Source of the DNA: Takakia lepidozioides
Lineage: Eukaryota; Streptophyta; Takakiopsida; Takakiales; Takakiaceae
DNA: 60,000 bases
Assembly: GCA_030704615.1 (NCBI GenBank)
Contig: CM060733.1
Span: 498,001-558,000, forward strand
Direction: 5' to 3'
Below the pieces are notes generated by a model that was not told where the DNA came from, ran no database searches, and was given only the letters and a program-made list of their open reading frames with translations. Both the position numbers and the translations under genes were made by a program. The number at the start of each line of letters is the position of its first letter. The stretch's first letter is position 1. Below, piece after piece: positions 31,380 to 42,845 of this stretch.

Positions 31380-31950
31380 ATGGAGGGATATGGACTATTG
31401 CTTCGCCATAACAATAGAGTTTCTCAACACGAAACTCTTCTCTGATAGTGTTTTTGTTCAAAAACCTACATGCTTTGAAACCAATATGAAAGGACATGGA
31501 CTGAGAGATTTGAATTGCTTCGCCATAACAAAAGAATTTCTCAACACGAAACTCTTCTTTGACAGTGTTTTTGTTCAAAAACCTACATGATTTCAAACAA
31601 ATATGGAGGGATATGGACTGAGGGGTTTGAACTCTTTGTCGTGACAAAAGAGTTTCTCAACACAAAACTCTTGTCTGACAGGGGTTTTATTCAAAAATCT
31701 GCATCATTTCCTTAACACAAAACTCTTGTCTGAAAATATTTTTGGAGGGATATGAACCGAGGGATTTGAACTGCTTGGCCGTAATAAAAGAGTATTTCAA
31801 CACGAAACTCTTGTCTGACAGTGTATTTGTTCAAAAACCAGTATGTTTTGAGACAATATGAAGGGATATGAATCGAGGGAATTGAACTGTTTTTCTGTAA
31901 CAAAAGAGTTTCTCAACAAGAAACTCATGTCTGACATTGTTCTTGTTCAA
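31380..31950. repeat. 116-117 bp satellite array, right part (about 6 units)
   Basis: Same unit as 13340-14720, same orientation. TCTCAACAC-type blocks are at 31422, 31539, 31655, ~31709 (in a shortened unit), ~31795 and 31911. The first units match the centre of the left block (CTTCTCTGA); the last ones carry CTTGTCTGA, like the outer left units. Confidence 0.9.
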
Positions 31951-32670
31951 TTGTGTTAAAAAACATGTGCGATTTTCTCTGGGCATCTCAAGAATATTTT
32001 TTATATTTTTTTGTTTGTGAGCATCCTAACTGCACGCTACCCAACTTCTCTTCAGGGATCAGAGTTTCGCACTGCAAATGCATATCTCAATATGTAATTG
32101 TACTAGTTGTTAGGGGAGAGAGTTTTGCTCTACAAAAATATACATGGATAGGGCCTTTAAAAGTGATATATTCATCATTTCAGCTACAGGCTGGTTGGTA
32201 CAGAGTTTCGCCGTGCGAAATTATCCATGGGTGATGATCTTAAATTTAAGCTTAGGCCTCACTGCCCACTCTCATGCCTGTTATGAAAAGGGTTGTGTGA
32301 GCACAACGTGAGAAAAAACCACACTTATAGGGTAACATGTTCATCAGGTATTGGGGCTACTTGTTCTTTATGTGTTAGTTTCGCAAAATTGTTAGTTTCA
32401 CCAATTCCGTTTCGCCGTGGAAATTTCACGGAAATTTCATGGAATATGCCTTTGTGCTCACGTGAGCATGCTTACGCGCTACCTAACCTCCCAAAGAGCA
32501 AGCAATGTGCTAGGTGAGTTTTGATACGTGAATTATCCCACTTTAGCTTCCCACCACCAGGCCAGTGTAGCCCAATCGTTTAAGTTATTGGCTCTCTTGT
32601 GGAGAGAGACTTTGCAACATGTTCAAGTCAATGGAGAAAATGTGGTCAAAGTACCTTACACTGTGTCAAG
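31951..32670. other. No recognised feature
   Basis: Short open frames only; nothing matched a family or repeat I know. Confidence 0.5.
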
Positions 32671-32674
32671 GCAC

Positions 32675-32995
32675 CTATTGGTGTGTTGTGCTGAGCCATG
32701 CCTTGGATACATCATGCTTTATATGTCCCCACTTTGTCTCTAGAGACCGAGCTGGATGAGCACCGCAGCCTTGAGGAATGTGTACGTTATAATGTGCTCC
32801 GACTCTCCCCCAGAATGTTTGGTTCTTCTGCCCGTTGCCGGTAGAAGGATCTTGGTTGATGTGCAGATAACTTCTACAAAGTTGTCTTTCCTCATTATCG
32901 TTAAAATTCTTGCACTTCGTCGCTCTCGATCTACCAGGCGCAAGTGGAAGAACAGGCGATGCCGCTGTAGGGAGTTGGGAAGTTTCAACGGCCAC
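32675..32995 (-). pseudogene. Myb/SANT-like (NAM-associated) DNA-binding domain fragment
   Basis: KNFNDNEERQLCRSYLHINQ, then DPSTGNGQKNQTFWGRV, RSLETKWGHIKHDVSKAW. This matches the plant 'W.EEE..LCR.yl.vs.D...G..Q....FW' SANT-like domain, common in PIF/Harbinger-associated and expanded plant proteins. It stops right after the domain, where the family normally has a long C-terminal part. A nearby frame (33248 to 32985) may hold the N-terminus (MPSSAKSRRANF), but the joint is unclear. Confidence 0.6.
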
Positions 32996-32999
32996 TTGC

Positions 33000-34200
33000 G
33001 CTTTTCCTGATGCAGATGCGAGGAAGGACTGTCAGGCCATCGGACAACGTGACCGTTGGCCCCACCAAGTCTGACAGATAGCATGCGAACTTCTCGCTCA
33101 GCAAATTGGCAATAGCTGTCGTGGGAAAGAGCCATACTTTAAGCGGGGACGGGGGCTTACCGCGCTTGGCGGTGCTGCTGGGGACGCGGGAAGGCACGGG
33201 GTGCATCATTTTGAAGTTGGCGCGCCTACTTTTGGCACTGCTGGGCATGCTTTTACTCTCACCTTCCTCTTATGTTTAGCCAAAGCAAGAGAGCCCATCG
33301 CCGTTTTAGGCTTGTTTTACATGAATTTGGACACCTTCTACTAGGACTGGTCATTTTGTTGGAGAGAGAAGAGTTACGTCCTTCCTTGGTTTTGTCCTTC
33401 ACTACTTGGGTGTGTGTGCTTAAGGGGGGGTTTTCATTCCCCATCTTACATAACGTTGAGGACGGTCAAGGTTTTTGGACGGTCAGGATCTCGTCTGTGG
33501 GATGTAAATTTCAGCAAGTAATGAGGCAGCACACTGGGGTTTGAAGTTGAACCAGACCCACAGGCCAGGGCCATATAGCCTGTTGCATGTATATGAATTA
33601 CTAAAGAAAGTAAAACAAGGAACAATGATAAGATATATTAATACTCTATAAATTTATGGAAAAAAACAAATTGGTTTGTTCAATATATGATTGTATATAC
33701 AGAAGTATTAATATAAACTTATAACTTTTTCACCAAATTCCAATCTGTGAATCACATTACATTGTTACTCATTTTGTTCATGTTTACAATATTTTTTAAA
33801 CATTAGTTCCTCATGTACCACACATTCTTTGTAAGTAAACAAACATCCAAGGGCCTGATTTATGAGCCGTCGCTCTAGGTGTTTCCCTTTAGGCAACAAA
33901 ATATAAAATAAAAAAATACAAACATCCAACTTCATTTTAGTATATCGATTTCAATTTTTTACACATGGGCCTCGACATATGAGACGCACATGCATACATA
34001 GGGGATTGCACTTGGACTCAGATGACCCAGGCCCATGGCCACGTGATAGCAGTGCTGCTCGTCGCGGCGCTACCACGTCGTCGTCCACGTCCGCATCCAT
34101 GTGTCACCGCGGTCCGATGAGTCATTCCACTCATGCAGAGAGAAAAGTCAAAGTCAGCCCAAAAGGTCATATGCACGGACGGCTAGCCTGGTTACGCCAC
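33000..34200. other. No gene recognised, apart from a SINE tail
   Basis: AT-rich between 33590 and 33970. Open frames at 33272-33544 and 33979-34313 look fortuitous. Confidence 0.45.
33852..33930 (+). mobile_element. SINE tail, copy 3 (truncated)
   Basis: AGGGCCTGATTTATGAGCCG, TCGCTCTAGGTGTTTCC and an A-rich end match the 3' tails of the SINEs at 15421-15615 and 55627-55845, here on the plus strand. The tRNA-like head is missing. Confidence 0.6.
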
Positions 34201-34387
34201 TTGTTGATTCAGCAATAATCGCAATTATCGTTGAGCAGTCGTTCATGCGTCTGCGTCCGCTACTACTCCAATCATTGGATGTCCAATCCAACTTCCATGT
34301 CTGTTGTAACTAGTCGTTTACCACTTCAGTCGATTTCGTGTTTTTTGTCTTTTTCGACTCAAAATGAGTTGTTTCCCCAGACGTAAC

Positions 34388-34407
34388 AAACACGAATGCT
34401 TGTTGTG
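34388..34407 (+). repeat. 20-bp terminal-type repeat at the integrase break, left
   Basis: AAACACGAATGCTTGTTGTG, identical to 40371-40390. It abuts the 5' end of the integrase fragment at 34408. See the finding on the scrambled gypsy element. Confidence 0.85.
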
Positions 34408-35633
34408 CACCATGCCCATGTGGAGTTGGGACATTTTGGGGTGCGGCGCTGCAAGGACAATATTAGTGGTGGGGCATGCACACGGATGTGCAACAGTTAG
34501 TGGCAAGGTGCATGGTGTGTAATAGAGTGCGGACTCCTTTCAATGCACCTACTCCACAATTGCATCATTTACCCATTATGGATTTGGGCTATCGTTGGAG
34601 TCTTGATTTCGCAGGCCCATTGCCACTAACGATTCGCCATAACAAATATGTGTTGGTGATGGTGGAACATTTCTCCAAGTGGATTGAATTGGTGGCATTG
34701 CTTGACAAGGCAAGTGAGGGGGCTGCGTATGCATTCTTAGATCGAGTGCTTAGCCAATTTGGTGCTCCAGCCGAGGTACTCACGGACCAGGGGAGAGAGT
34801 TCTTGGGGGAGTTTCAGGCTTTGTGTGAGCAAGCCTTGATAGATCACCGCACTACTTCTCGGGATCAGCAGAGAGGGTTGTGCAAATAGTCAAGCGAGGC
34901 TTGTGCAAGTATGGCTTGCAAAATAGACACTTGGGAGATTGGGACCTTCAGCTACCTTGGTTGGCCCTGGGCTACAAAGTTTAGCAAGCAAGCATCACTT
35001 GCCTCGTTCTCGCCTTATTTCCTTCTCTTTGGCCGAGAGCCAAATTTGCCTGCATCTATTCGCAGGGAGACTGCAGTAGTCCTCAACCTTGATGATCCGG
35101 ATGTGTGGACACAAGCATGTGCCCAGCGGGCAGAGTTGTTCAAGAGAGTCATGCCTATGGCTTTTGATAACCTTGCTATTGCCCAACACCAAGACACATT
35201 GTGGTACGTCACTATACGTGGAGAGGGATATCGGCCAGGTGTTCGGCGTTTTCATCCTGGGGACTATGTGTATCTGCAGCAGACAACACCCACGACCTTG
35301 GATGTCAGAGCAGGTCATGTGATTCTAAGGGTCCGGGAGGTGTTGCCTTCAGGAGTATTGATTCTGGAGGGTCAAGATGACATGGTATGGAAGGACCACG
35401 TGCGCAATTGTGCATCATGTGACCTTCCACATGTGGATGGGAGGATAGATCCTAACCTTGCAGTGGTACCTGTAGGGTTGCGTTGCATGTTATGTGGACA
35501 TGCTGGTGGTGCCGCGACCATGTTGGTGTGTGACAAATGCTCAAGGGGGTGGCACATGGGATGCTTGACACCGCCACTTGAGGAGGTTCCTAGTGGAGAA
35601 TGGTTGTGTCCACAATGCCTTGGACAAAGGTAG
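34408..35633 (+). pseudogene. Ty3/gypsy integrase with C-terminal PHD finger
   Basis: Starts in the H2C2 zinc-binding part (HHAHVELGHFGVRR ... CMVCNRV). The integrase core follows, with SLDFAGPLP (first Asp) and LTDQGREFLGEF (second Asp). After IDHRTTSRDQ a deletion shifts the frame; the next block (AERVVQIVKRGLCKYGLQ, another frame) holds the expected Glu. A C-terminal domain with FGREPNLPAS and RFHPGDYVYL follows. It ends with CMLC-x11-CDKC-x4-H-x2-C-x14-CPQC, a C4HC3 PHD finger where chromoviruses usually carry a chromodomain. Lesions: indel at ~34860, TAG near 34910, and frame changes. Confidence 0.85.
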
Positions 35634-35869
35634 TGGGGCATGACAGTGGTGAGGTTGACAAATGATCTAAGGTCTAGCTAACGGGAGTTCAATGCCATGT
35701 GGCATGGACACCCAATTGAAGCCATGGATTGCAGGAAGGCGAGTAACGATGGGGCTACTTTTGCACCCGGCCTCTTGATCTATTGACTTCAGATCCGTGA
35801 TCTTATTGGGATGGATACTTGTCAGCTATCCGGTAATAGAGGGACCTAATCACCAGCTAGGGGGGCGAT

Positions 35870-36315
35870 TGTGGTATAGCTTTCTAGGATTGTGTGCTTA
35901 GATTGTGTGGTGTACAGCGATGTATGTTGTGGCACGATGCTTAGGTGCACGACAACTGTCATGGTTTTAGTCATGGTTATCTAGAATTACCTACTTCTAG
36001 TTAACTAGGACATTTTAGATATTTATATTTATATTTTGTGTGTTGGGACTTCATTTGGTCTCACATGCCAAGTGAGATATCGAGCCTCACTTGGGACAAG
36101 GGGATAGGTTTTCCCCTTGTGAGGATGGAGGAGGCTCATCTTCTTGTAGTTGAGCCTCCATGAGCCTCTCTCACCTCCATAGGTATTGAGAGGGAGTGTG
36201 GTGAGGGCTTTGTAGGGTGGATTCCCTTAGCAAGGGTGCCCTTGGCTTGACTTAGTTTATGTGATTGAGTGGTTCATGAGTGAAATGTTTCCAATTATGT
36301 TCACTTTCATTATCA
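35870..36315 (+). repeat. Gypsy LTR (3' LTR), 446 bp
   Basis: Preceded by a polypurine tract (AGCTAGGGGGGCGA) and starting TGTGGTATAGCTTTCTAGGA; it ends ...CATTATCA (TG...CA). Confidence 0.7.
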
Positions 36316-36316
36316 T

Positions 36317-36402
36317 TGTGGTATAGCTTTCTAGGATTGTGTGCTTAGATTGTGTGGTGGACAACGATGTATGTTGTGGCACGATGCTTAGGTGCACAAC
36401 AT
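36317..36402 (+). repeat. Second, truncated LTR in tandem
   Basis: TGTGGTATAGCTTTCTAGGA restarts 1 bp after the first LTR and matches its first ~86 bp with few changes, then diverges. This is an LTR-LTR junction. Confidence 0.75.
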
Positions 36403-37650
36403 ACCTATCATTGGATTCACATTGATTCTGGAAGAAAATACGAAGCACCTCACTTGTGGCATTGGGAAGCAACATACTTCGCCAGAGTGTCGCGCATTTT
36501 TTTTATGTCCATTCCTTTACGTAATCTAGATGCATCTAATATATAGACATCTAATCTAGAAACATCTACACGTGCACATGCAATGACCGTGTAGGCCGTC
36601 CCCCCATGTAGCCTCTGCGGGCAGGCCCCTACTAGTGTGCTAGTTTCACGCCCCCTATTCCTGCTCTAGTTCTCGTTCCCCATTTGTCGATTTTTTTTTT
36701 TTGGTTCATGCAGAATTCAACATGATAATTTAGGGCCAACTGTGATAAGAGGGAAAAACAGGGTGAAATGTGTTGAAGAAGGTGCATTTCATTAGCAGTG
36801 TCGTAATGGATCAATTGTGTCGCTGCTGTTGCGGCTTCCACTTGACCATGTACCCATGCAGGTTTCTTGTAGCTATCCTTCCACAATGAATCATATGTAA
36901 TCTAGAGCTTGAAATCCGGCCTTCTTGGATGAATCTGGACCCACACTCTATCCCTGCTCCTTCAGCTATCCATGCCTCTGCACAGATCATGCATACATCC
37001 TTGCCTTGCTGCTAGCAGCTGACAATGACAGCCTAGAACTCTTCCAGCAAACACCCCAACCTACTTCACACTAGTTCCTATGCTGACTTGCGTCTGCTTC
37101 CAACAGGCATACACCTTTTTGCCTCGGTTGTCCCACCATTGACTGGGGTCAGAAAAGTATTCATTCCATAGCTTCTCCTCATCTCTATTACCTATTTTTG
37201 GACACTTTCCTGTTGCCACATTGGCAGCATCATGTCAAAGTCACTCCAAACTAGATTCACTCAACCAGCGTACTTGCAGAATTCAACATGAAAAATTAGG
37301 GACGACTCTGATAACAGGGAAAACAGGCTGAAATGTGTTGAAGAAGGTGCCTTCATTAGTGGTGCCTGGTTCTATCAATTGTGCTTCTGCCGCTGCTGTT
37401 TCCAGTTGACCATCTACCCATGCAGATCCACCCAACGAGCTAAAATACAGAATTCAACATGCAAATTCAGGGACGAGTCTGATGAGAGGACAAAACAGGC
37501 TGAAATAGGCTGAAGAAGAAGGTGTCATTAACTGTGGAGACCTCCAAGTTTCTTGCAAGTTGCCGAGCACCTGTTACAAATCTGCATCCACAGGGCTCCA
37601 TTCTGTAAGTTAGATTGTATGTGCAAGCAAGCACATACAACGTGATCAAA
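36403..37650. other. Gene-poor stretch with a dispersed CAGAATTCAACATG repeat
   Basis: GCAGAATTCAACATG...CAGGCTGAAAT...GTTGAAGAAGGTG blocks occur at 36711-36865, 37276-37443 and 37447-37535, and again at 38798-38880, all in one orientation. No gene recognised. Confidence 0.6.
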
Positions 37651-37651
37651 G

Positions 37652-39724
37652 TCACAGTGTTGAAACTCCCTTAGCATCCTCGACGCACCCACATTTTGCA
37701 AACATGTCCACCAGGGTATTGTTCAGAATGACATTTGGTACAATTCCAACTCTGAAGATGTCGCCATGTACCTCTTTCCCCTTTTCCAGAGTTGCCAGGG
37801 CAATGTTCAGAATGACATTTGGTACAATTCCAGCTTTGATGATATCCCCATGCACCTCTTTGCCCTAGTCCAGGGCTCGATGCACCCACATTTTGCATAC
37901 ATGTCCACCAGGGTATTGTTCAGAATGACATTTGGTACAATTCCAGCTCTGAAGATGTGGCCATGGACCTCTTTCCCCTTTTCCAGAGCTGTCAGGGCAA
38001 TGTTCAAAATGACATTTGGTACGATTCCAGCTTTGATGATATCCCCATGCACCTCTTTGCCCTTGTCCAGGGCTCCCAGGCTTGCACAAGCATTGAAAAT
38101 GCACACAAACATGATGTGGCCGGGCTTCACCCCTTCCCCCATCATTTGATCATAGAACACCAAAGCCTTCACCCCACGTCCTTGTTGTGCATACCCTGCA
38201 AGCATCGTGTTCCACGACACCACATCTTGTTCAGCGTGACATATGATATATACAATTCCAGCTTTCACGATTCACCATGGACCTCTTTCCCCTTTTCCAG
38301 GGCTCCCAGGCTTGCACACACATTGCAAACACAAACAGATGTGATGTGGTTGGGCTTCACCCCTTCGTGCAGCATTTGCTCATGTCTCCAAAGCATTCCT
38401 ACCACACCCATGCTTGGTAAATCCTGCCAACATTGCATTCCACGTGCTCAAAGATCGTTGAGGCATTCCATTGAACACTTGGTGAGCATTCATGATGCTC
38501 CCGCACTTAACATACATGTTGACAAGGGTGTTGAGGAGAAAAACACTTGGCGTGAATCCACTTTGGATAACGTGGGTGTGCACCTACTTTCCAGCTTCCA
38601 GACCTTTCATCTTGATGCACTTAAGCAAGAGTCAGACATACATATCTGAATCTGCTGAAATGCTCCTTGGTTTAAAGGATGTAGAGAATCTTTCAGTCTG
38701 CCTGCCTCACGAAGCATCTTCACATGCCTAGAAGAGCCAGAAGAGGCATTATGGACTCCATCTCTTGATCCTCTTTCAAAAGCCAACAAGCTAACTTACA
38801 GAATTCAATATGCATCTCAGGGCCGAGTCTGATGAGTGGGAAAAATAGGCTGAAATAGGTTGAAGAAGAAGGTGCCCTCACCACATTGTCCTCGACCTTG
38901 TGTTCCAGCTTTGACGATGCAACCATGGACCTCTTTGCCCTTCTCCAGCAGGCTCGCACATGCATTGCAAAGCAAACAAACGTAATGTGGTCGGGCTTCA
39001 CCCCCTCCCACATCATTTGCTCATAGGTCTCCAAAACCTCCAATCCCCGCCCCTGTTGTGCATGTCCAACGATCATCACGTTCCACGACACCACATTTCA
39101 CTCAGCCATATTGTTAAACACTCCCTTTGCATCTTCAATGCTCCCACGTTTGGCGTACATGTCCACGAGGGTATTGTTCATAATGACATCTGGTAGAGTT
39201 CTAGCTTTGACGATGTCACGATGGATCTCTTTGCCCTTTACCAGGTCTGCAGGTCTCCAGGTTTTCAGGGCTGCCAAGTTTGCACATGCATTGCAAACAC
39301 AAATGAACGTGACCCGGTCAGGCTGCACCCCTTCCCGCAATATTTGCTCATATGTCTCCAATGCCCTCATCTCGCACACATGCTGGCCATATCTTGCGAT
39401 TAGCGTGTTCCATGAGACAACATCTCGTTTAGCCATGTTCTCAAACTCTCCCTTCGCAGCTTCGATGCTGCCACATTTGGCATACATGTCCACCAGGGTA
39501 TTGTTCGCAATGACATCTGGTTCAATTCCAGCTTTGATGATGTCACCATGGACCTCTTTGCCCTTTTGCAGGGCTGCCAGGCTCACACAGGCATCTGCTA
39601 AGGCAACACGCACCTGACAGGGCACTACCTTGCTTCCTCTTGCCAACAGCTTCTTCCAACTTCTTGATATGAGTGTGGACTGCAGAGAGTTCAGTCCCAA
39701 GCAGACGCTTCTCTTCCATGGCAT
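37652..39724 (-). pseudogene. PLS-type pentatricopeptide-repeat (PPR) pseudogene
   Basis: Minus-strand fragments carry canonical PPR blocks: NTLVDMYAKCGSIEAAKGEF, KRDVVSWNTLIARYGQH, ALETYEQILREGVQPDRVTF and NACASLGALDKGKEVHGDII. PPR proteins bind organellar RNA; PLS-type ones serve editing in land plants. The frame breaks repeatedly, and a dispersed repeat at 38798-38880 interrupts it. A 197-bp segment is tandemly duplicated (from 37687 and 37884). No DYW domain was seen. Non-functional. Confidence 0.9.
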
Positions 39725-40370
39725 GGTGATCCTGCAGGAGGACCGCCGCCTTCACCATTGCTGCTTACACCCTCCTTGCGCTTCGAGCTATGGCGTCCCT
39801 CCTCTGACCGCGACCCTGATGTCACACACTTCTGAGAAGCCACTACCTGCACTCGCAGTATACGAAGGTCCTCCACAGTCTGGATTCGGCCAGGGCCGCA
39901 TTCTTCCATCCTGCCATGTTCTCTCCCAGCACGACCATCCATGTCACTTCCAGGTGGAGCCAGTACATATTAAAATATCTATTCCCCGACGGACTTTCAT
40001 TGTTCACCTCTTTTTGTGAAGCACACGTCAACAAATGTGCCCCCCAATCCCGAGTGCAATCAATGCACAGTGGTTTATGGAGTCGCCCACTCGACTGTAT
40101 ACTCATTTTAATGAATAAATATTTTAAATCTCTAGTGGCATGTGAAGTAATTAGAACCACTTGTAATTGCCGTTTTTTTTTATAAAAAAAAAATCGTAAT
40201 TGAATTAAATAGCCGCGATTATTGCAACGACTGCAGACTCATTCACGCAACTTCTATCCAACATTACAAATGTCCTTGTGGGCCTTCATTGTCCGTTATG
40301 ACTCTCCAGTAGTAACGCGGACTGCGAAGTTTTTCACACAGTGGTTTCGGACATGCAATCGACTCGAAAA
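39725..40370. other. No gene recognised
   Basis: The 5' side of the PPR relic, then an AT-rich stretch and a sequence at 40211-40370 that is loosely similar to 34213-34387. Confidence 0.4.
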
Positions 40371-40390
40371 AAACACGAATGCTTGTTGTG
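40371..40390 (+). repeat. 20-bp terminal-type repeat at the integrase break, right
   Basis: Identical to 34388-34407. It abuts the 3' end of the minus-strand pol fragment at 40391. Confidence 0.85.
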
Positions 40391-40690
40391 GCGTACCAAT
40401 CGCGCTCGTTGTGTTGGATGAGGTACAATCCTTACTCGTCCATCCTCCCATACTCGGAGTAGGTGAGTCCACTCCCACTTGAATCTCTTGGCTCGTTGTA
40501 GGATCCGATCTCTCTCCTTAGCAGTCACACTGGCTGTTGTCTCTCCAGTATGAAGATAGGCCAACACTGGTGCATCTTCATGCACATCCTTAGCACCACC
40601 AAGCTCCTCACTGATCTCTAGATCGTCATGCACACTATCTCTATGACCAATCACATGGGATGGACCAGCTTTAGCTCCCGCGGAGGATTT
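40391..40690 (-). pseudogene. Gypsy pol fragment (linker before integrase)
   Basis: Minus strand: APVLAYLHTGETTASVT, then LQRAKRFKWEWTHLLRVWED and VRIVPHPTQRARLVR. This is the segment between RNase H and the integrase zinc finger of gypsy elements. It ends precisely where the integrase piece at 34408 would continue (HHAHVELG). The upstream edge, near 40690, is where the plus-strand methyltransferase piece begins. Confidence 0.75.
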
Positions 40691-41584
40691 GGATCGGCAT
40701 GGTCCCATTGACTTGGTGATAGGAGGGTGGCCTTACCAATGACATTCTCCCGTAGGTCATGGTAATGGTTTGCATGATGCACGATCGCATCTGTTTTGGG
40801 AGATGTTGTGAGTGTTGCGTGATTTGCAGGTGAGACAAGTGCAACCTCTAGCTTACATCCTCGAGAATGTTCCTCTCATGGGGATTCTCGGGCCAGGGTT
40901 ATGGCATTATCGGGCCAGTGTGCATTAGATCCGATCATGGATTAGACCAGCTGTATTGTTGGATGCAGTTGTAGTGGGTTCACGGGCACATAGGCCTAGG
41001 TTGTGGTGGACCAATCTTGCACCACCAGTTTTGCTCAAGAGAGCCTATGATTCCATTCAACGGCCACCCAACCTCACGGTTGAGGGCATTTTGGACCAAG
41101 GGAGGCAACCACAGAGAGTGCGACATGATGATCGTCCACCTTTGGTGGTGGTCAATCGAGTGGGGCAACCACGTGCGACCTTGCCTACACTCATGAGTTT
41201 TCCATTCCCAAGCCTAAACTAGGAAGTGTTCCACCTCGTCTCATGTTTTTCGAGACAATGGTCCAAGGTTGATTTGGGACAATGTGCTACCGCAATTGGT
41301 GGAGCCTAGCGGATGAGCGAGAGCGAGCAATGGGGTTTACCACGAGTACTACAGCTGTGTCAGCTCTGTCAGAGGCATCGCGACGCCAGGTGTTGGGTCA
41401 GACAATGGATTTCAATTGCTTGACATGGGTCATTGGCTTGTGCATGGCTGAGCAACGGAGATTGCAAACATTGGTGGCTATTTCTACACTTCCATTGGAT
41501 ATTGCACCATCTCTACCAACCGGGACGGTGGAGGCAGTGAGTGGGGGCGAGCACAGGATCGGGGGGTGCAAACACCCATGGTAG
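40691..41584 (+). pseudogene. C5-cytosine DNA methyltransferase domain (DNMT3/DRM-like) of a gypsy element
   Basis: In order: PIDLVIGGWPYQ (motif IV, where PCQ holds the catalytic Cys), GLHDARSHLFWEML, PLAYILENVPLMG (motif VI, ENV), GSRAHRPRLWWTNL (motif VIII-like), LPTLMSF, and ERAMGF...SRRQVLGQTMDFNCLT (motifs IX-X, as DNMT3-type GF...LLG). Motifs I-III are missing, cut at the inversion joint. The catalytic Cys codon is TAC (Tyr) and stops are present (TGA after YQ, TGA after WEML, TAG near 40928), so it is dead. It lies immediately 5' of the gypsy RT in the same orientation. Retrotransposon-borne DNMTs are reported from charophyte algae and dinoflagellates. Confidence 0.85.
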
Positions 41585-42845
41585 ATGTGGGATGAGATGC
41601 ACAAAGAGAGATCATTGGATCTCTCAAGCAGCAATATGAGGAGTGGGGAGAGCCATACACTGAGGATCAATTGGAGGCCAAGGTGGCTAAGGATTTTGAA
41701 GAGGTTGCGGATGTTTCTTGCATAAAGGATGTTCTCAAGGTGGCTATGGCGGAGCAAGTGGAGGCTACGCCACAGTCAGGGTGGGCGGACAAGGCCCAAG
41801 AGGTTGCTATCTAGCAAGCAAAGGATGCATCTCCTACCTCCAAGCCTGGTGTACCCAAGGTTGCACTCACTGAGGACAATTGGGAACCAGATGTTGGACC
41901 TACAGTCACCGGAGGAGAGAGACAGAGGATCCAGCGATTTCTAAGGGCTTATAGAAATGGCTTTGCCTTCGGTTTGAAGGATTTGGGGAGCTTGAAGGGC
42001 CAGGAGATTTGGCAAGTGACACACCAATTTTTTAAAGGCCCTACAGGTGTAGTGACATGGAAAGGTCTTTGATCCAGTCACAGACTATGGAGTTGTTCGA
42101 AGCTGGATTGGTGGAGTTGTCAGGCGGGAAGTATGTCTCGGCAACGGTGATGCCAGCTAAGAAGGATATCTATGGCAATTGGACAGAAAGAAGGATGTGT
42201 AGGAACTATCGTCCTGTGAACCGTAAGACTAAGTCCGATAGATATGTCATGTCAACTCCAGAGGAAATCTTTGATGCCATTGGGCATGTGAAGGTGTGTA
42301 GCACATTGGACTTACGATCGGGTTATCACCAGTTGCCAATCAAAGAGGCTGACAAGCAAAAGATGGCATTCTGGGGGATTGACCAACATGGGAAGGATTG
42401 CTTGTACCAATGGCGGTTCCTATCGTTTGGGTTGAAGAATGCTCCTGCAGAGTTTCAGAGGGTCATGGATAGGATTCTTGCGGGGCTAGACTTTGCCCGG
42501 TCTTACATTGATGACATCATTATCTTTAGTGCTACGTTTGAAGAGCACGAGAGACACCTTCAGATGATATTTGAGCACTTGAGAGCGCATGGGTTGAAAT
42601 TGCACCCTGGGAAGTGCAAGTTCTTCCACAACCAGATTGAGTATCTAGGCCACATGATATACCCTGGAGGATTGGGTGTCCAAAAGACGAACGTGGAGGC
42701 CATTGCACACATTCCACGCCCCATAGATGTAAGCAGAGTTCGTGCTTTCATGGGGTTGGCAAACTACTATTGTCGGTTTGTCAAGGGATTTAGCAGCATT
42801 GCAAAGGCTCTTACCAAGTTGACCAAGGTGGGTCAGGAGTGGTAG
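41585..42845 (+). pseudogene. Ty3/gypsy reverse transcriptase
   Basis: A degraded spacer (to ~41920) leads into FLRAYRNGFAFGLKDLGSLK. A 262-codon open frame from 42057 follows: MELFEAGLVELSGGKYVSAT, STLDLRSGYHQLPI, RFLSFGLKNAPAEFQRVMD, the catalytic YIDDIIIFS (YxDD), EYLGHMI and FMGLANYYCRFVKGF. A TAG at 42843 ends it. It runs on from the methyltransferase domain and into RNase H. Confidence 0.93.
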
